Source of the DNA: Mortierella sp. BCC40632
Lineage: Eukaryota; Mortierellomycota; Mortierellomycetes; Mortierellales; Mortierellaceae
Assembly (NCBI GenBank): GCA_011634665.1
Contig: WAEK01000003.1
Span: 1,830,001 to 1,894,000 of the forward strand
DNA length: 64,000 bases
Direction: 5' to 3'
Shown here piece by piece: positions 11,795 through 24,600 of the stretch. The notes under the pieces were generated by a model. It worked only from the letters and a program-made list of their open reading frames with translations. It did not search any database and was not told where the DNA came from. Position 1 is the stretch's first letter, and every line of letters starts with the position of its first letter. The position numbers and the translations under genes are program-made.

Positions 11795-12904
11795 CTTTGC
11801 TCATTCACCATTTTGCCACGGCTCCTTTAATCCTCTCAATCTGGTCTCACCTGTTCCTTTTTGACCAGTTCCTAATCCATTCCTCCGGTCCGGCTCTCGC
11901 AGAAATCGAAACCCGCTGCTGGGCTTTTTTTTTCTTTCTTTCAGAAAAAAATATTTTTTTTTGCAGCCTCTGTTCTTGTGTGAGTCGTAAATATCCTCCC
12001 GAAAAAAAAAAGGGATCCAACAACCCGTTTGACGACCAGGTAAGAGTGGGCCAATCCAACGAATGGATGGGATATTCAGAGCACCGCATTCTTTCTCCTC
12101 TTCTGCATGCTTTTTATGTACTGTGTATATACTGGGAAAAAAGGGATTATCTTTATTGCAATGCCTTCCTCTTCTTCGTCGGATCTGGGCTTATTATGCT
12201 GCGGGGACATAGAGTGGCAAATGTACGCCTGAATGGGCCACAGCCAATGTGTGTGTGCGGTTCTGTCCCGTCGGTCGGACCATTTTCGTTAGAATTTGGA
12301 GTAATTCAGGCGACCTGTTCACTCTATCTCCGTCCAACATGTTATGAAAACGAGAGAAACCGAGAGAGAAAGAGAGAGGAGAGTAAAAAAAAAATAATAA
12401 CAAAATGTGCCCGCCTGCTATTTTCGGTCAGGTCCAAGGTTGCCTTGCTGGATGTCCTTTTTTTTCTTTTTCTGTTCGCACACACGCTCTCTTTTTCCCT
12501 TTTTTCTTTATTGTCTCTCCATCTTCTCATCTTGGACATCGTTCACTCTGGGATTTCATCCATTCCTATTCCCATCCTCATCCCATTCAACCTCGTCTCT
12601 CTTTTTTCTTTTCTTTTTTTCTCTCTTTCTCTCTCTTTCTCTCTCTCTCTCTCTCTTTTCTCTTCTTCCTTTTCTTCTTCTTTTCCTATATCCCTTTTAC
12701 CCTCACCCTTCGACATCTCGTCAAAGAACCAAAGAAATAACGCTAGCCTCTTCTTTTTTCCCTTTTCACCTTATCCAATCCCACAGCAGCCCTCTTTTCT
12801 ATTTTACCCTATTCGCAGGACGCTCTTAATTTCAACCGAACACACTAGCACAGACACACAAAGCAGGACCAATATACCAATCGCCCAGAAGTAGAGAAGA
12901 GGAA

Positions 12905-13203
12905 ATGTACCAATGGGTCCAGACAGCCCAAGACGCGACCAATCTTCGTAACGCTAGGAAGACTCCGGCCCCCAGGAATGGGGATCGGGAAAGCCGTGCC
13001 CCTACGCATAGCGTCAAGCGGCCAGGCCCAGAGCGACGAAATTTCGGGGATGCCCCTGTCCTCGATGCCCCACGAGGCAGTCTAGACAACAAGCATCACC
13101 GCAAGGACCGCTTCGGTCTTACCACTTCTATACAGTCACCGCCTCTGTTATCACCAACATCGTCGTACAAGAAGCAGCTTCGAGAACCGAGTATGCAACA
13201 ACC

Positions 13204-13239
<36 letters not shown>

Positions 13240-16200
13240 GCTGCCGCAACAATTACAACAACCACAACAGGAACAGCCATACCCTTCCTATGAAAAGGAT
13301 GGTGTCCAAAAGTTAGAGAGCATGGATCCTTCCCACGCGCCTTTAGGCTCTTCTACTGCCCAGAAGGCTTTGGCTGTAAGGTAAAAGGGAGGACATAATC
13401 TGCTAATATCCAGAGACAGGAGGTTGTTGCTGCATGTTTACTGCTCCCATTCCATTGGTCTCCTCTTTTTTGTTTTTGACGCGCTTTTGCCTCTTTTTCT
13501 CTTTCTCTTGTAGGCCTGTTAACCCCATGAATGAAAAGGCAGTAGAAAGTCTAGACATCAGTACCCCCCCTCTGTCCAGACCAAACTCGGGATCACGTCT
13601 TACCAACAGTAGCAGCCACTATATCCCTAGCCCTCCCAAACCCGAGAATACGACAGCACATCCATCTATTGATTCAGCCCGGTTGGATCGAGTGCGCTCA
13701 TCTGTTCAGCCCTTTCTGAGCCAACGATATTCAGTCCACGAATACACCGTCCCTCGTCTTTTTGTTGTCCTCCCAGATCCAGCCCATGATGCAGCCGAAC
13801 TCGAAAGGGCTGCAGCTGCAGCTGCCACAACGGCAGCCGCTGCAGCATCGGGAGCCGAAGGGGAGCCCGATACCGAATCCCCAGCCGCTGCCGAGAACGA
13901 CTCAGCGAAGGCAGATCCAGGAAAGACACTTCCAGGAAAGAAATCTCTTGGCGTAGGTCCCTCCCCATCCAACGACGAAAAAGTGGTCCCTCGATTTCGA
14001 CTCTTCTTTTTGTGTGAATGTAGCCCAAGTTTTACGCTGCCGCTGGGAAGTGGATTGAACCATCTCCACATTGCCAAACATGTGGGATATGCGGTGGATC
14101 CTGGACGACTGGAAGAATTTTTTGCACGGTATGGAAACATGGTCCTGACGCTCTTGATCTATCTTAAGCATGGGTATGATCCACTCTCTTTGACTACGCC
14201 CCCTACAGCCACCGCCCAAGCCACGGTACGATCCTCAACTCAACCACTTCAACAGCAACCTCAGCTGCAACAAGACTCGACAGAACGGGATGGACCCGAG
14301 AACAAAGAATCGAGCTCGAAGCGTGTTGAAAAGCTGTCGAGTCTCAAGCCTTCAGACTTGCCCGACTCGATCTCTCGAGACATTGAGGATCGAGTGAACT
14401 GGATGATTGAGTATCTGGAAACGTTCCTGGAGGCCCACAAACAAAATGCGGAGGAGATGGGCGTAAAGCAAAAGGAAGAGATGAGCTACAATACCGAGAA
14501 TTCTGGTTCTAGCTCTAGCTTGGGTTCTAGTTCAAGCCCCCTTAATGCTGCCGAACCAAGGTCTGACCGGGAGAAGGAAGATGTCAATGGTGCCAGAGCA
14601 GGATCAGGAGCAGACCCGGGGCAAGAGGAACTCATCGAAAAGAGAGCACAGCGACTTGTGGGACTTGCCTCGCTCTCGGATCTCCACCATCTTTACTCAT
14701 TCTTGGGATTGGCCAATGCCAGCATACGACTTCAGACAGGTCAACTCGGGAATTTGTTTCGGATCAGCAATGTCCGAGGCCAGGTCAGTTGGGTCTGTAT
14801 CTACCATTACCGATGGACATTTTTAGAAAAGAACATTGACGAATTTGAACGGTGGGTGACAAGCCGTGGAGGGTTGTTTGATAAGCAATCGGGGTCCGTT
14901 TCAATTGCCCTTGTCTCCCGAGCCCATACGCGGACGTTTTGCTCTTGGATTGCCAACAAGGTGGCGCCATCCTTGGTTGAGGTTCATCTTAAGCTCGCTT
15001 GGAAGTTTGGAAAGAAGGATCTTTGGCGTCTTGCCAAGGCGCTCGCCAACTCCACCGTTACAGTGCTTTCACTTGACGGCTGTTCTGCAACGGAGGACTC
15101 GGCCTACATGTCACTACACAAGAAATACGATCCATTGTTACACCTTCTCTCGTATGGTCAACTGCATTCTCTCGAGTTGTCACGGTTCCCGTCCTTGTTT
15201 GCGCGACTTTCTCAAAAGTCGTTCAAGTCACCTACGTTGAGACGACTGGAGTTTGGGTATGGAATGTTTGTCGACACGGGTGACCGCACTGCACTGAGCA
15301 ACTTCATCCTGTCCTGCTCCGCACTCCAAGAGCTGATGCTCCCTGGGTTTGCAGTGACGGATATGCATATTCAAGCAATCTTGTCTGGTGTTCGAGCCAA
15401 GAGTACCCTTGTCACCCTTGATCTTTCTGGAAGTGGACTGGACGATGGTGGAGCTATTATCTTGGCGCAAGGACTGTACAACACTAGTATTTGTCATCTC
15501 GACCTGTCCAGAAACGAAGACTTGAGCGATACAGGCGCTGCTAGAGTGATCCGGGCTATTGGACCTCGACTGGCCAGTTTGAAGATGGCTCAAACGGGAT
15601 TCGGTGACCTGGCAGCCTCTGCGTTGGCCAAGAGCATGGATGGAATCTCATTCAGTCATGCACTCCGAGACCAATTACAGCTTCAGCATAGGCTAGACAT
15701 TGCTGCTCTGACGGCTGGCCATCGTCCTGGAATTCGTGTGCGTGTGGATGTGCCATTGGCAGCCAATTTGAATGTTGCGGGAGGAGGCAGCTCGACTGGT
15801 TACTCGAGCTCGTTTGCAATGAAGGAGATGAAGACACAGACACACCCAGTAGGACACCTTGTGTACCTGGATATTGAAGATAACAAGTGTACCGAACAAG
15901 GGTTCCGATCTCTGGCCTCGATCAACTCGAGGCTTTATTTTGTATATCTGAATTTATCAGGGAGCAAGGAGCTAGAGGATAATGAGTGCGCTCTGCTATT
16001 GAGCAAAGTGGCGAGCTCAGAGCTGGTGACGCTGAGATTGGCTTGTACAGGATTCGGAGACCGGGCCGCCAAGGCGTTGGCACAGGCGTTAATGGAGCGA
16101 CCTACAATCGGGAAACAACCCACGAGGAGGTTATCGGGTCTATCACAATTGGAAGAACTAGATCTACAAGCATGTCCAATCGGTCCCGATGGATTTATCG

Positions 16201-18581
16201 AGTTACAGAAGATGATTTCTCAGACTCGAGCAGAAGCATCGCTCCGTATATTGGACTTGGGTCACTGCTCAAGTCTTCAGGATGAGATGGCTCAGGCCAT
16301 GATCCGGACGTTGATGATCCCCAATGGCATCGACTATGCACGTGCTGTGACTGCAGCGACAATGGCAGGAAACCGAGGCCGGAAGCCTCAGAGTCCTGGC
16401 GCGGGTTCGATGTCTGCAAGCCATAGTGGAATTGTCGATCAACTTTCGGTGAGCGAGCAATCTGAGGGTGCAGGCGTCGGGCGACTGACACGCTCGAATA
16501 CAGGGTCCAGTCCGAGTACAGGTCCAGGTTCTGCAGGGGCTTTGAATGATCTTCATGTCATACCACCACAAGGAGGACGACGGTATTCAACACAGACACA
16601 GTTGCAGATGCACCAGAGTAGGGTTTTTATCCCTCCGCGATCAGACTCACTACCAGCCATTGCAGCCGCTGCCGAAGGACTTGAAGGGGACGGGGAAGTA
16701 GAAGAAGGACTGAGTCCCTTCTCAAATCCACAGATGGAGCTCCCCTCTCCATCTAGACTGGTCATCCCACTTGCTCATGGATTCTTTACCAGCCTTCGAC
16801 AGCTGGATCTCAAGAGCACTTGGATCGGAGACGGGACCGCATGGCTATTATCTCAGGCATTGGCCCAACCTTGGATCATGATCGAGTCGCTGACAATCTT
16901 GGACCCTGTGATGATGTCAATTGAGGGTCTGTGTTGGATCATTGACACCATCGCTGTCGAAAACATGACCGTGACCGAGCTTGGGATTGGCAAGTCTGGT
17001 GGAGGGGCTTTGACAGGTCCAGAACTAGAACTGTTCGGGATTGGACTTTCCAACTTGTTGGAACTGAACCGACGGATACGAACGTTGACTGCTTTGGGAG
17101 CACCCTTGGGGGCGATTGCCAAAGGATTGTTGCTAAACCAGAGCCTGCATTCGATCTATTTGATCCAATCGAGAGGCGTGCCTGATGATATGAATCTGAT
17201 GGGTCAGGCATTGGCCTTTAACCGGGCATTGCTCGTCTTTTGGATGGGAGGCTCAGATGAGACACTGTTGGGATTGAATAACCTGTCCATGGGAGGGGCG
17301 AGCCACGAGTCATCCTCGGCAGGACACATGCAGCAATCAGTGGGAGGTCTACCAGTGCTTGGTGAGGACAATCCACTCTTCTCCAGTCCCCTTTCGATCT
17401 CTGTGGAACAAATGTCGTCAACTGATCACCACGACCAACAACACCAGAGTCTCTACAGAAACTATTTGGCTCAAGGAGGAGGAGGGGGAGCGAGTCAGGA
17501 GAGCCGACCTGCTTATCAACAACAACAACAACATCAGCAGCAGCAGCAGCAGCAGCAGCAATGGCAGCAACGAATGCAACAGCAGCAGCGACAGCAGTAC
17601 CAAAGGTATCAACAGCAGAGCCGACAGTCAAGCGGACAAAACTATACCAGACGCCATCAGCATCAGCAAAGACACCAAAATCAATACCACCCCCAATCAT
17701 TGCAGCAGCAGCAGCGTCAATCGCCATCGCCGCATTATCAACCCCAGGCTCATACGCAGCATCGGCGCCGCCGATCGGCTCAGGGGAACGGAGGACATTC
17801 TCGTCAACAGAGCCAAAGCGGTGGGGAAGAGTCGGTGTCGCGACGAATTGGAAAAGTGCTCCGGTCGGCTTTGTTGCTGGGTCGAGGCCATCATGGGACT
17901 CACCGGCGGTCAGCCTCTGTGCCCGAGGATGGTGCACGTGTCCGTAATGCACTCGGGGCGAATGCAACAATCTCGACAACCTTGTCAAGAGTTGCTACCA
18001 TGCAGACTGTGGCTGGAGGTGCTGGCGAAGGAAACGGTGGAGGATTGCCAGGAGGGGCTGCACCTGGACCTGTCTTTGCGACGAACTATGGATGGGCAAG
18101 GAATCCAATTGTGGAGGGAATCCGAAGGAACCATAGTTTGATCAAGGTTACGCTTGATCCGATTGTGCCATCACGCCAGAATACAGCTTCTGGTGCAGTG
18201 GGAGTTGTTGGGCCACTGTCGAGAAGCAACAGCATGAATGAGTCTGTACACAACCACAACCACAACAGCAGCGGCTATGGTCCGGATGAAGGCCAAGCCG
18301 ACTACCCCAATACCAGTCATCATAACAACCATAATCCTACTAATGCGACTAATCACAATCACCACCCTCACCATCCACATCATCACAACAACGGCCACAG
18401 CAGTGGCAACTATGACCCAGCGCAGCTAGAGCAGATGCAGCTCTGGCAACACCACCAACTGTACAAGAAAGTGATGGCAAACCGGAAACTACTCAAGGAG
18501 CGTGGGCGCGTCGGATATGATGAGCTTAAGCTCTTGGGCCTAGACGATGATGTTATCCGAGAAGTGTGTTTCTATGGATGA
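12905..18581 (+). CDS. Very large leucine-rich-repeat (RNI-like) protein
   Basis: Two exons: 12905-13380 and 13514-18581. The 133-nt intron has donor GTAAAA and acceptor TTGTAG. The reading frame only fits with this donor, not the overlapping GTAAGG five bases earlier. The product is about 1847 residues. Exon 1 encodes a poly-Gln stretch (about residues 98-123). Around residues 320-385 lies a conserved-looking block with FFLCEC, HIAKHVGY and FFARYGNMVLTLL. Leucine-rich repeats of the ribonuclease-inhibitor type follow at about 670-1095 (repeating LxxLDLSxxxLxDxGAxxLAxxL pattern) and again at about 1235-1400. A Gln/His-rich region (1490-1555) and an Asn/His-rich region (1735-1790) precede a compact C-terminal segment ending in DDDVIREVCFYG. 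No NACHT/NB-ARC or kinase motif is visible, so it is a repeat scaffold rather than a complete NLR. Partners are unknown. Confidence 0.85.
13198..13274 (+). repeat. CAA/CAG trinucleotide repeat encoding poly-Gln
   Basis: Within exon 1 of the LRR gene, nearly pure CAA codons interrupted by CCA, CTG and CCG encode a Gln tract broken by Pro and Leu. The use of CAA rather than CAG in the long run makes it an unstable trinucleotide repeat and a likely length polymorphism. Confidence 0.85.
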
Positions 18582-18763
18582 GGAAAAGAAAATATATGTT
18601 TTCCTATAAAATGAGATTCCAAGATTCCCATATCTACTCTCCTCCCTCCATTCCCACGTTATTTTAAACTATGAATATATGTGAATTAGCAGAAATGAGG
18701 TGATAGTCATAAATAAACAGCCATAGTACAATGACCAGGCAGCAATCACGCCAGGGTCTCCCT

Positions 18764-18800
<37 letters not shown>

Positions 18801-19453
18801 GTTGGATGGTTGAGAGAAAGAAAGAGCAATGCGCCATTGGCACATTGATTTGCTCCGACGCTGAGTTGGAATCTCGAGACGAAATCGTTTTCCCATGAGG
18901 CCCAGAGAGAACACGCGGACCAGACTCGAACGACCCTTTCACTCATTCTCGCCTTCTCTCCCTCATTCTCGCACGAACCTTGCTCTTTTCTCTTCTCAGC
19001 TTTCTTACTCGCCCGTAATCGCGGGTTTTTGTTTGGAAGTAAGGGGAACTGGTCACTGTCCTCCCATCCCCACACACCAATCCACCCAAGGCGAACAAAG
19101 TGGTTTTCCCACAACGCTGATTAGGTTTTTTCTTGGCTCGAGTCACTGCTCTTTTTTTTTTTTGTGTGTGTCTGTGTCTGTCTTCTCTGTGTTTCTTCTT
19201 CTTCTCCCCTCCTTTTTTTTTTTTTTTTTTTTTTCTTCTATTTCTTCTTTCCCTTCTTTTTCTCTTTTCTCTTTTTTCTTTTTCTTTTGAATCATCCTCC
19301 ACCATTCTCTCCCCATTCAGATCTCTCCTGGTCAGATCCTCTCTGCCAGGTCCACTTGCTACATCTTCCATTGCCTCTGTTGTTCCTCGGCTCCTTCGCC
19401 CGATCCCATCGTCTCCCCATCTTCATCTTTCTTTGTTCTTGACCCGTCGCACC
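18582..19453. other. Intergenic spacer and leader of the M49 peptidase gene
   Basis: No gene is seen. Just after the LRR stop there is AT-rich sequence with AAAATATAT and CCTATAAAAT near 18588-18612. A GA tract lies at 18769-18796. From about 18930 the plus strand turns pyrimidine-rich, with T runs at 19151-19161 and 19212-19234 and CT-rich sequence to about 19445, ending next to the ATG at 19454. Confidence 0.5.
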
Positions 19454-20220
19454 ATGTCTTCGACCACGGCCTCAACTTCTTCCCCACTCCTTAAAAAGCA
19501 GTTGGCTCGTTTCCGCGAAATCCAAGTCGGCGGAGCGGAATATCTGGATCGTCTCACCTCGGGTGATCGTGAAGCTATCCCACACTTGGTCCAGGTTGGC
19601 AAGTTGATCGATGAGATCTATATCCTTCAACATTGGTCCGGTAACCAGGCCCTTCATGCCGAGGTCGAGTCACGTCAGCCACGCGAACCAAAGCTCGAAC
19701 TGGGTCTTCGTCTTTTCAAGGGACCCTGGGGTTTGGATGAAGAACGATTCCTTGCTTCACTCCGGAACGAGGATGGAACGAAAAAGTTGTCGATTCCACA
19801 TCAACCACCACAACATGGCAATTATTATCCAGATGATATTACACAGAGTGAGTTCCAGGAGTGGGTCAAGAGTTTGGAAGGCCAGGCCAAGGTAGATGCC
19901 GAGTCGTATTATCATGTGGTCAAGCGGGACCCGGAGACTCGTCAGTTGTATACGGTGCCTTATTCGGTCGAGTACAAGCAATATCTGGAGCCTGCCGCAG
20001 AGTTGATGCACAAGGCGAGTGCTCTTGTCAGTGATGCCACGTTGGCCAAGTTTTTGAAGTCGAGGGCCGAGGCTTTTATTAGCAACGATTATACGCAGTC
20101 GGATGTGGACTGGTTGAGGATCAGCAAGGAGTCTGCCCTTGACGTGACCTGTGGACCCTATGAGGTAAGAAGAAGAAAACAACAACAACAAAGAGTCTTG
20201 CTCGCCTTTCGAACTAGAAA

Positions 20221-20256
<36 letters not shown>

Positions 20257-21398
20257 ATTTTTTTTTTTTTTGGTTTGTACATCTGATCTTTTGGTGGGAG
20301 AATAGAACTACACGGACAAGATGTTCTCGATCCGTGCCGCATACGAATTCTATCTGCATGCGCGTGACTTTGCCTCATCTGCCATCTTGGCCAAGTTCTC
20401 GTCCAGACTTCAGGATATGGAAGACCAATTGCCTGTGGAGGAACTTTACAAGACCAAGGGTCTCTACCCTCCTGCCATTATCACGGTCAACCAACTTTAC
20501 TCTGGAGGTGATGTTGCCGTCCCCATGACTGCCGCTTACAACTTGCCCAACGACGAGGTCCCAATCAAGATTGCTGGTTCCAAGTTGGTGATTATCAAGA
20601 ATGTTCAGGAGGGCAAGTTTGAGAAGGTGTTGCGACCGATTGCGGAGCAGGTGTTGGAGCCAGAGCAGTTGGCCAAGGTCGAGTTTGAGGCATTCTTCCA
20701 ACATGTGTTGATGCATGAGGTGGCCCATTCGTTGGGACCTCATTTCTTGGTCCATGATAAGGACAAGAAGGTCCGAACTGCTTTGGAAGAGTATCACTCT
20801 GCCATGGAAGAGGCCAAAGCAGGTAAGTCATCCGAAATGACCTCTTTATGTGTATCTTTGTATGCATCATGAATCATCCTTTTCTCATTGATGTCACTCA
20901 CATGTGCTCTCCCTCTCTCTTTCTCTCTTTCTCTCTCTCTCTCTTGTTGCGGGGTAAATATTAGATATTGCTGGATTGTTTGCCGTGGGATTGTTACTCA
21001 AGGATGGTACATTGGCAGGAGGTCCTGACGCTGAGTCGTTCTTCATCACCTACCTTGCCTCGGCCTTCCGTTCGATCCGTTTCGGTATCACAGAGGCCCA
21101 TGGTTTGGGTCAGGCCATGCAATTCCAGTTCTTGACGGAGCGTGGTGGTTTTGCCTATAACCCCGAGACCAAAAAGTTCCGTGTGGTGATGGACAAGATT
21201 GAAGAGGCTGTCAAGGAGTTGACCAATCGGATTTTGGTTCTTCAGGGTGATGGTAACAAGGCTGCGGTCAAGGAGTTCGTAGACAAGTATGGCGTTATTT
21301 CGCCCGAGGTCAAGCAGGCCTTGGATGATCTCGAGAACCTGGGCGTCCCTGTTGATGTCTACCCCCGGTACCGCATCCTTGAGGACGGCACTGTTTAA
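19454..21398 (+). CDS. M49 (dipeptidyl-peptidase III-like) zinc metallopeptidase
   Basis: Three exons: 19454-20164, 20306-20822 and 20965-21398, giving about 553 residues. Splice sites are GTAAGA..AATAG and GTAAGT..ATTAG. Joining exon 1 to 2 restores the family signature GPYENYTDKMF, and joining 2 to 3 restores EEAKADIAGLF. Zinc binding is visible as HEVAHSLGPH (H374, E375, H378) plus EEAKAD (E405/E406), the two-part M49 signature. Canonical DPP III enzymes have HEXXXH (HELLGH); this protein has an ordinary HEXXH, as in the plant NUDT3-type and some bacterial members, and it is shorter than the roughly 700 residues of animal and yeast DPP III. The family removes dipeptides from the N-terminus of short peptides, usually in the cytosol; no signal peptide is seen. 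The first good ATG is at 19454, though the upstream frame is open. Substrate preference is not predictable. Confidence 0.88.
20222..20271. repeat. A32 tract followed by T-rich tract inside an intron
   Basis: Intron 1 of the M49 gene (20165-20305, 141 nt) contains 32 consecutive A residues, a TTTA junction and about 14 T residues. On RNA this could fold as an A/U hairpin that brings the donor and acceptor together, or it may simply be slippage-expanded sequence. Confidence 0.85.
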
Positions 21399-21479
21399 GA
21401 AGTGCTGCATGAACCGCCTTCTTTTTTTGTTTGTTTGTTTGTTTACAAAGTAATGAAGGATTAATTTTTTTTGTAACAG

Positions 21480-21514
<35 letters not shown>
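21480..21514. repeat. Poly-A tract between convergent genes
   Basis: About 35 A residues lie 80-115 nt after the stop of the M49 gene, within the 226-nt spacer to the convergent FAM72-like gene. On the plus strand this could mark the cleavage/polyadenylation region; read on the minus strand it is a T-run beyond the FAM72-like stop. Confidence 0.8.
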
Positions 21515-21519
<5 letters not shown>

Positions 21520-21624
21520 TGGGCGAGATTGTCTATCGGAAAGAATTTATTGATGACGGTTAGAAGAGAGAGAGTGAGAGAGAGAGATGCGTGAGAGAGA
21601 GAAGGAAAGAGAAAGGTCTGTCTT

Positions 21625-24600
21625 TCATCGGCACATTAGATCATAGTCGCGATGACTTCGTCGTCCATACAAAAGACTATTTGAAGCTAGAGCTGCATCT
21701 GCCGCCGCTGCCGAGGCAGCTGCTTTGGCAACCTTGGCCGATGATAGCGCAAAGGGAGGACACTCGAACTCTTCTTCTTCCTCACTATCATTGCCACCAT
21801 CATCGTCATGATTGGTGTTTTCATCATCGCTGCTCTCGTCCTCATAGGACTCATTTACATCCCCTTCATCAATAGCCTCCCCGTCTTCTACTTCAATAAT
21901 CTCCATCGGAACCGTCTCTAACTGACTTTGATCCTGTTGCGACTGTTGTTGACTCATGCCGGGATCATTGCCATGGTCATCCATTAATTCTACTACTCGG
22001 ACAGACTCGGCTTCCTCGGACAAGTTCTCGTCTGACTCGACTTGGAGTCGAGTTTCGAAAACTATCTGTCGGGATCCATCGCTGCCATGACTCTTGTCGT
22101 CGTCCTCGGGTCCTCCCTGAGCCTCAGCATTGGTTCTGTCGCTTACGAGTGTAGGAGAGGAGGATGAAGAAGATGGCGCTGAGGATGCGGGTCTGGGTAG
22201 AGCTCTATCCACGACCTGGGGCTGTGATGGCAAAGGCGACGGAGCTGGAGTCAGGACTGTGTACTCTGTTGTTGTTGTCACCATTGGGGGCTCATGCCAC
22301 TCACGGTAGCTATCTGTAGCAAGGGGAGAGGATCCAACTAATGGCAATGACGAAGAGGATAAAGAATCGAAGGGTCGCTGGCTACTCCTTCTTTGCCTGG
22401 TAGCAGAGTGGTCTAGACTCGGTGCCGGGGCTTGATTGGGCTCCGAGTTCTGTGGCCAATGCGGATGGCGCTGATCTTCCGAGATACCAAATCTCCAGGG
22501 ATCGTCCTTGTCATCTTCTACTTCCAGAAGGCTTCCTGGCAGGGGTGCAATGGTCGGGGCCGAGGTCGGTGGTACTGGCGTTGGTGCAGGCAGATGAGGA
22601 GAGGATCTGGTACTGTTGCTGTTTAGCATCATTTCTTCCACTTGGTCAATCAACAACTCCACCACCTCTCGCTCCTGCTGTTGAGTTTGTCCCTGGCCAC
22701 GTTGCTCTTGCTCCTGTTCTTCTTCTTGTGGATTCGGATGGCGACGAATGGCGTGACCTTGGTTTTCTCTAACTTCATCCTCGAGTTCCTCTACGACAGG
22801 CGACTCAGTTGACTCTATCCCTGTCATGTTATCCCCTTGCCCATGCCTCCGTCTTGATCGAGACTCGGTTCCTGACGACCCTCGATGACGATGACGAGAT
22901 GAATGTTGTTGCACTGGTGATGATGGTGGTTGGAGAGAGGGTGAGTCATTCTGTCGCCGGGTTGAATTGCTATTACCACGCCGTCGACGTAGTCGTTTTT
23001 GTTCTTTACGGTGCAACCGCTCCTGGAGGACAACCCGCTCCAGGTACCGTTCGGTGGCCTCCTCCTGGTCCAAGGCTAGGGACATGTTGGCAGCCGCGGT
23101 CTCGGCGGTCTGCATTACAAGATCCATCCATTGAAAGGCGAACAGGGGCTCCCCACCCATGGTGTTTGGGTCCAAATCAATGTCCTGGTCTGGATGGGGG
23201 AGTTGTTCCCATTTCATCGGCTGAAGGAATTGGGTGAGCGAGAGCATTGGTAGGACTGAAGCCGCCGTTGGAAAGAGCGCCTGTGTATTGGCGACCGCAG
23301 TAGCTGTGGATTGAGGAGGGGCAGATCGGGGTGGGAGGGATGATAATCGATGTGGGGCCTGGGATCTTTGCTGAGCACGGGCGACGGATGTCTGTCGGGT
23401 CGTAGCTGCGGCGGGATCGACTGCATGGCGGTCCGTTGCCCCAGGTTCCGACATTTGTGAAACAGGAACTCGTGAGATGGCAGGTAGTCCCATGAAGTCT
23501 CCCTCTGAGGCAGCAGTAGCAGAAGTAGCAGTAGCAGTAGCGGCAGCAGCAGCAGCCTGTTGTGCAGCAGGCGAGAGAGGAAAATGGACGAGCTCATAAA
23601 CGAGCTTGGCGAGATCCATGTTGAGTCGATCCTGGCCTACGACACCATCCGTATGGAACATCCAAAAGTGGCCATTGTTGGGGGCCTTGAGGCATTGTTG
23701 GCAGGGCTGAGTGATATGATAACCGATGATATTCCCACAAACACGGCAGGCGACATCACGAATCTTGCAGCGGCAGTTGGAAGTGGTGTAGTCTTTGTCA
23801 ATCAGCTGGACGCTAAAAAAGAACCGTGGAAGGGGAGTAAGGGCCATGTCAGGGTCAAGACATCCCTTTGGGCCGGACTGGATCTAGGTCTGGCATACAA
23901 CCGACCCACGCGGCCCATCAGAAGCCGGGACAAGCATCAACATCGCAATCACATCAAGGAAGAAAAAATTTCGTGGGTGACACACCAACGGACGACGATC
24001 GTTCGGTCGTCTCTGCACAACACTAAAGACACACACATCCCTCCCTCGCACAAGGCCAAGACCGAGATGGGCTAAAACTTACGAGCCTGGCGGGTGATCA
24101 GTTGAATAGAGCTCGACCGAGGTATCCGCCAAAAGCATGGCTTTCATTCCGCGGAGACAGACGACTGCTGAACAATGTCGACAATCCATCCGGCAGACAG
24201 TCTTGGATTGTGTGTTATTGCCTCCAACGTTGCCGGTGCTACCACTGGTGCCGCTGTTATGGTGATTGCCGAACGAATAGCTACTATAGTTAGTATTGTA
24301 TCGATCAGTGTTCCCTCCATGATTCTGGTTGCCGTACCCAGTCCCGCTGCCTGAATGGTTTCCGTTGCTCTGGCCGTTGCTCTGATTATTGCTTGCATCG
24401 TTCCCACTCGAGTGCGCTTGGGGCATGGTCGAGGACGGGATGTTGGACCGATGCGACTGAAGGAAATGGGTCGTGTAAGTACGACTAGGCCACTGGGGTG
24501 CGGAGCTGGATGCCGTTGCCGTTGCTGTTGATGTTGATACTGTCCGAGAAGGCTGTGGAGTTGCCGGGCTGTTTGTCGAAGAGGAGGAGGAGCTGGGGCC

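Larger units (their letters stand above)
10049..12904. other. Intergenic region rich in GA/CT and poly-T tracts
   Basis: No gene is supportable. Contents: a T run at 10381-10396; GA tracts at about 10791-10834 and 11154-11188; a T run at 11520-11548 followed by CT; CT-rich sequence at 11690-11718; a 53-T run at 11742-11794; CT-rich sequence at 12600-12660. An apparent 388-residue frame across 11728-12894 is mostly translation of these tracts (Phe runs, Ser-Leu repeats) and I do not accept it. The segment from about 12480 to 12830 is pyrimidine-rich and is likely the leader of the LRR gene. Confidence 0.55.

Noticed and set aside
11728..12894. 388-residue plus-strand frame
   Set aside because: Long parts are poly-Phe and Ser-Leu from T runs and CT repeats; the sequence is best explained as leader of the LRR gene.
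17218..17988. 256-residue minus-strand open frame opposite the LRR gene
   Set aside because: It is the complement of the Gln/His-codon-rich part of the LRR exon; its Ala/Val runs mirror CAG/CAA repeats and no independent domain is visible.
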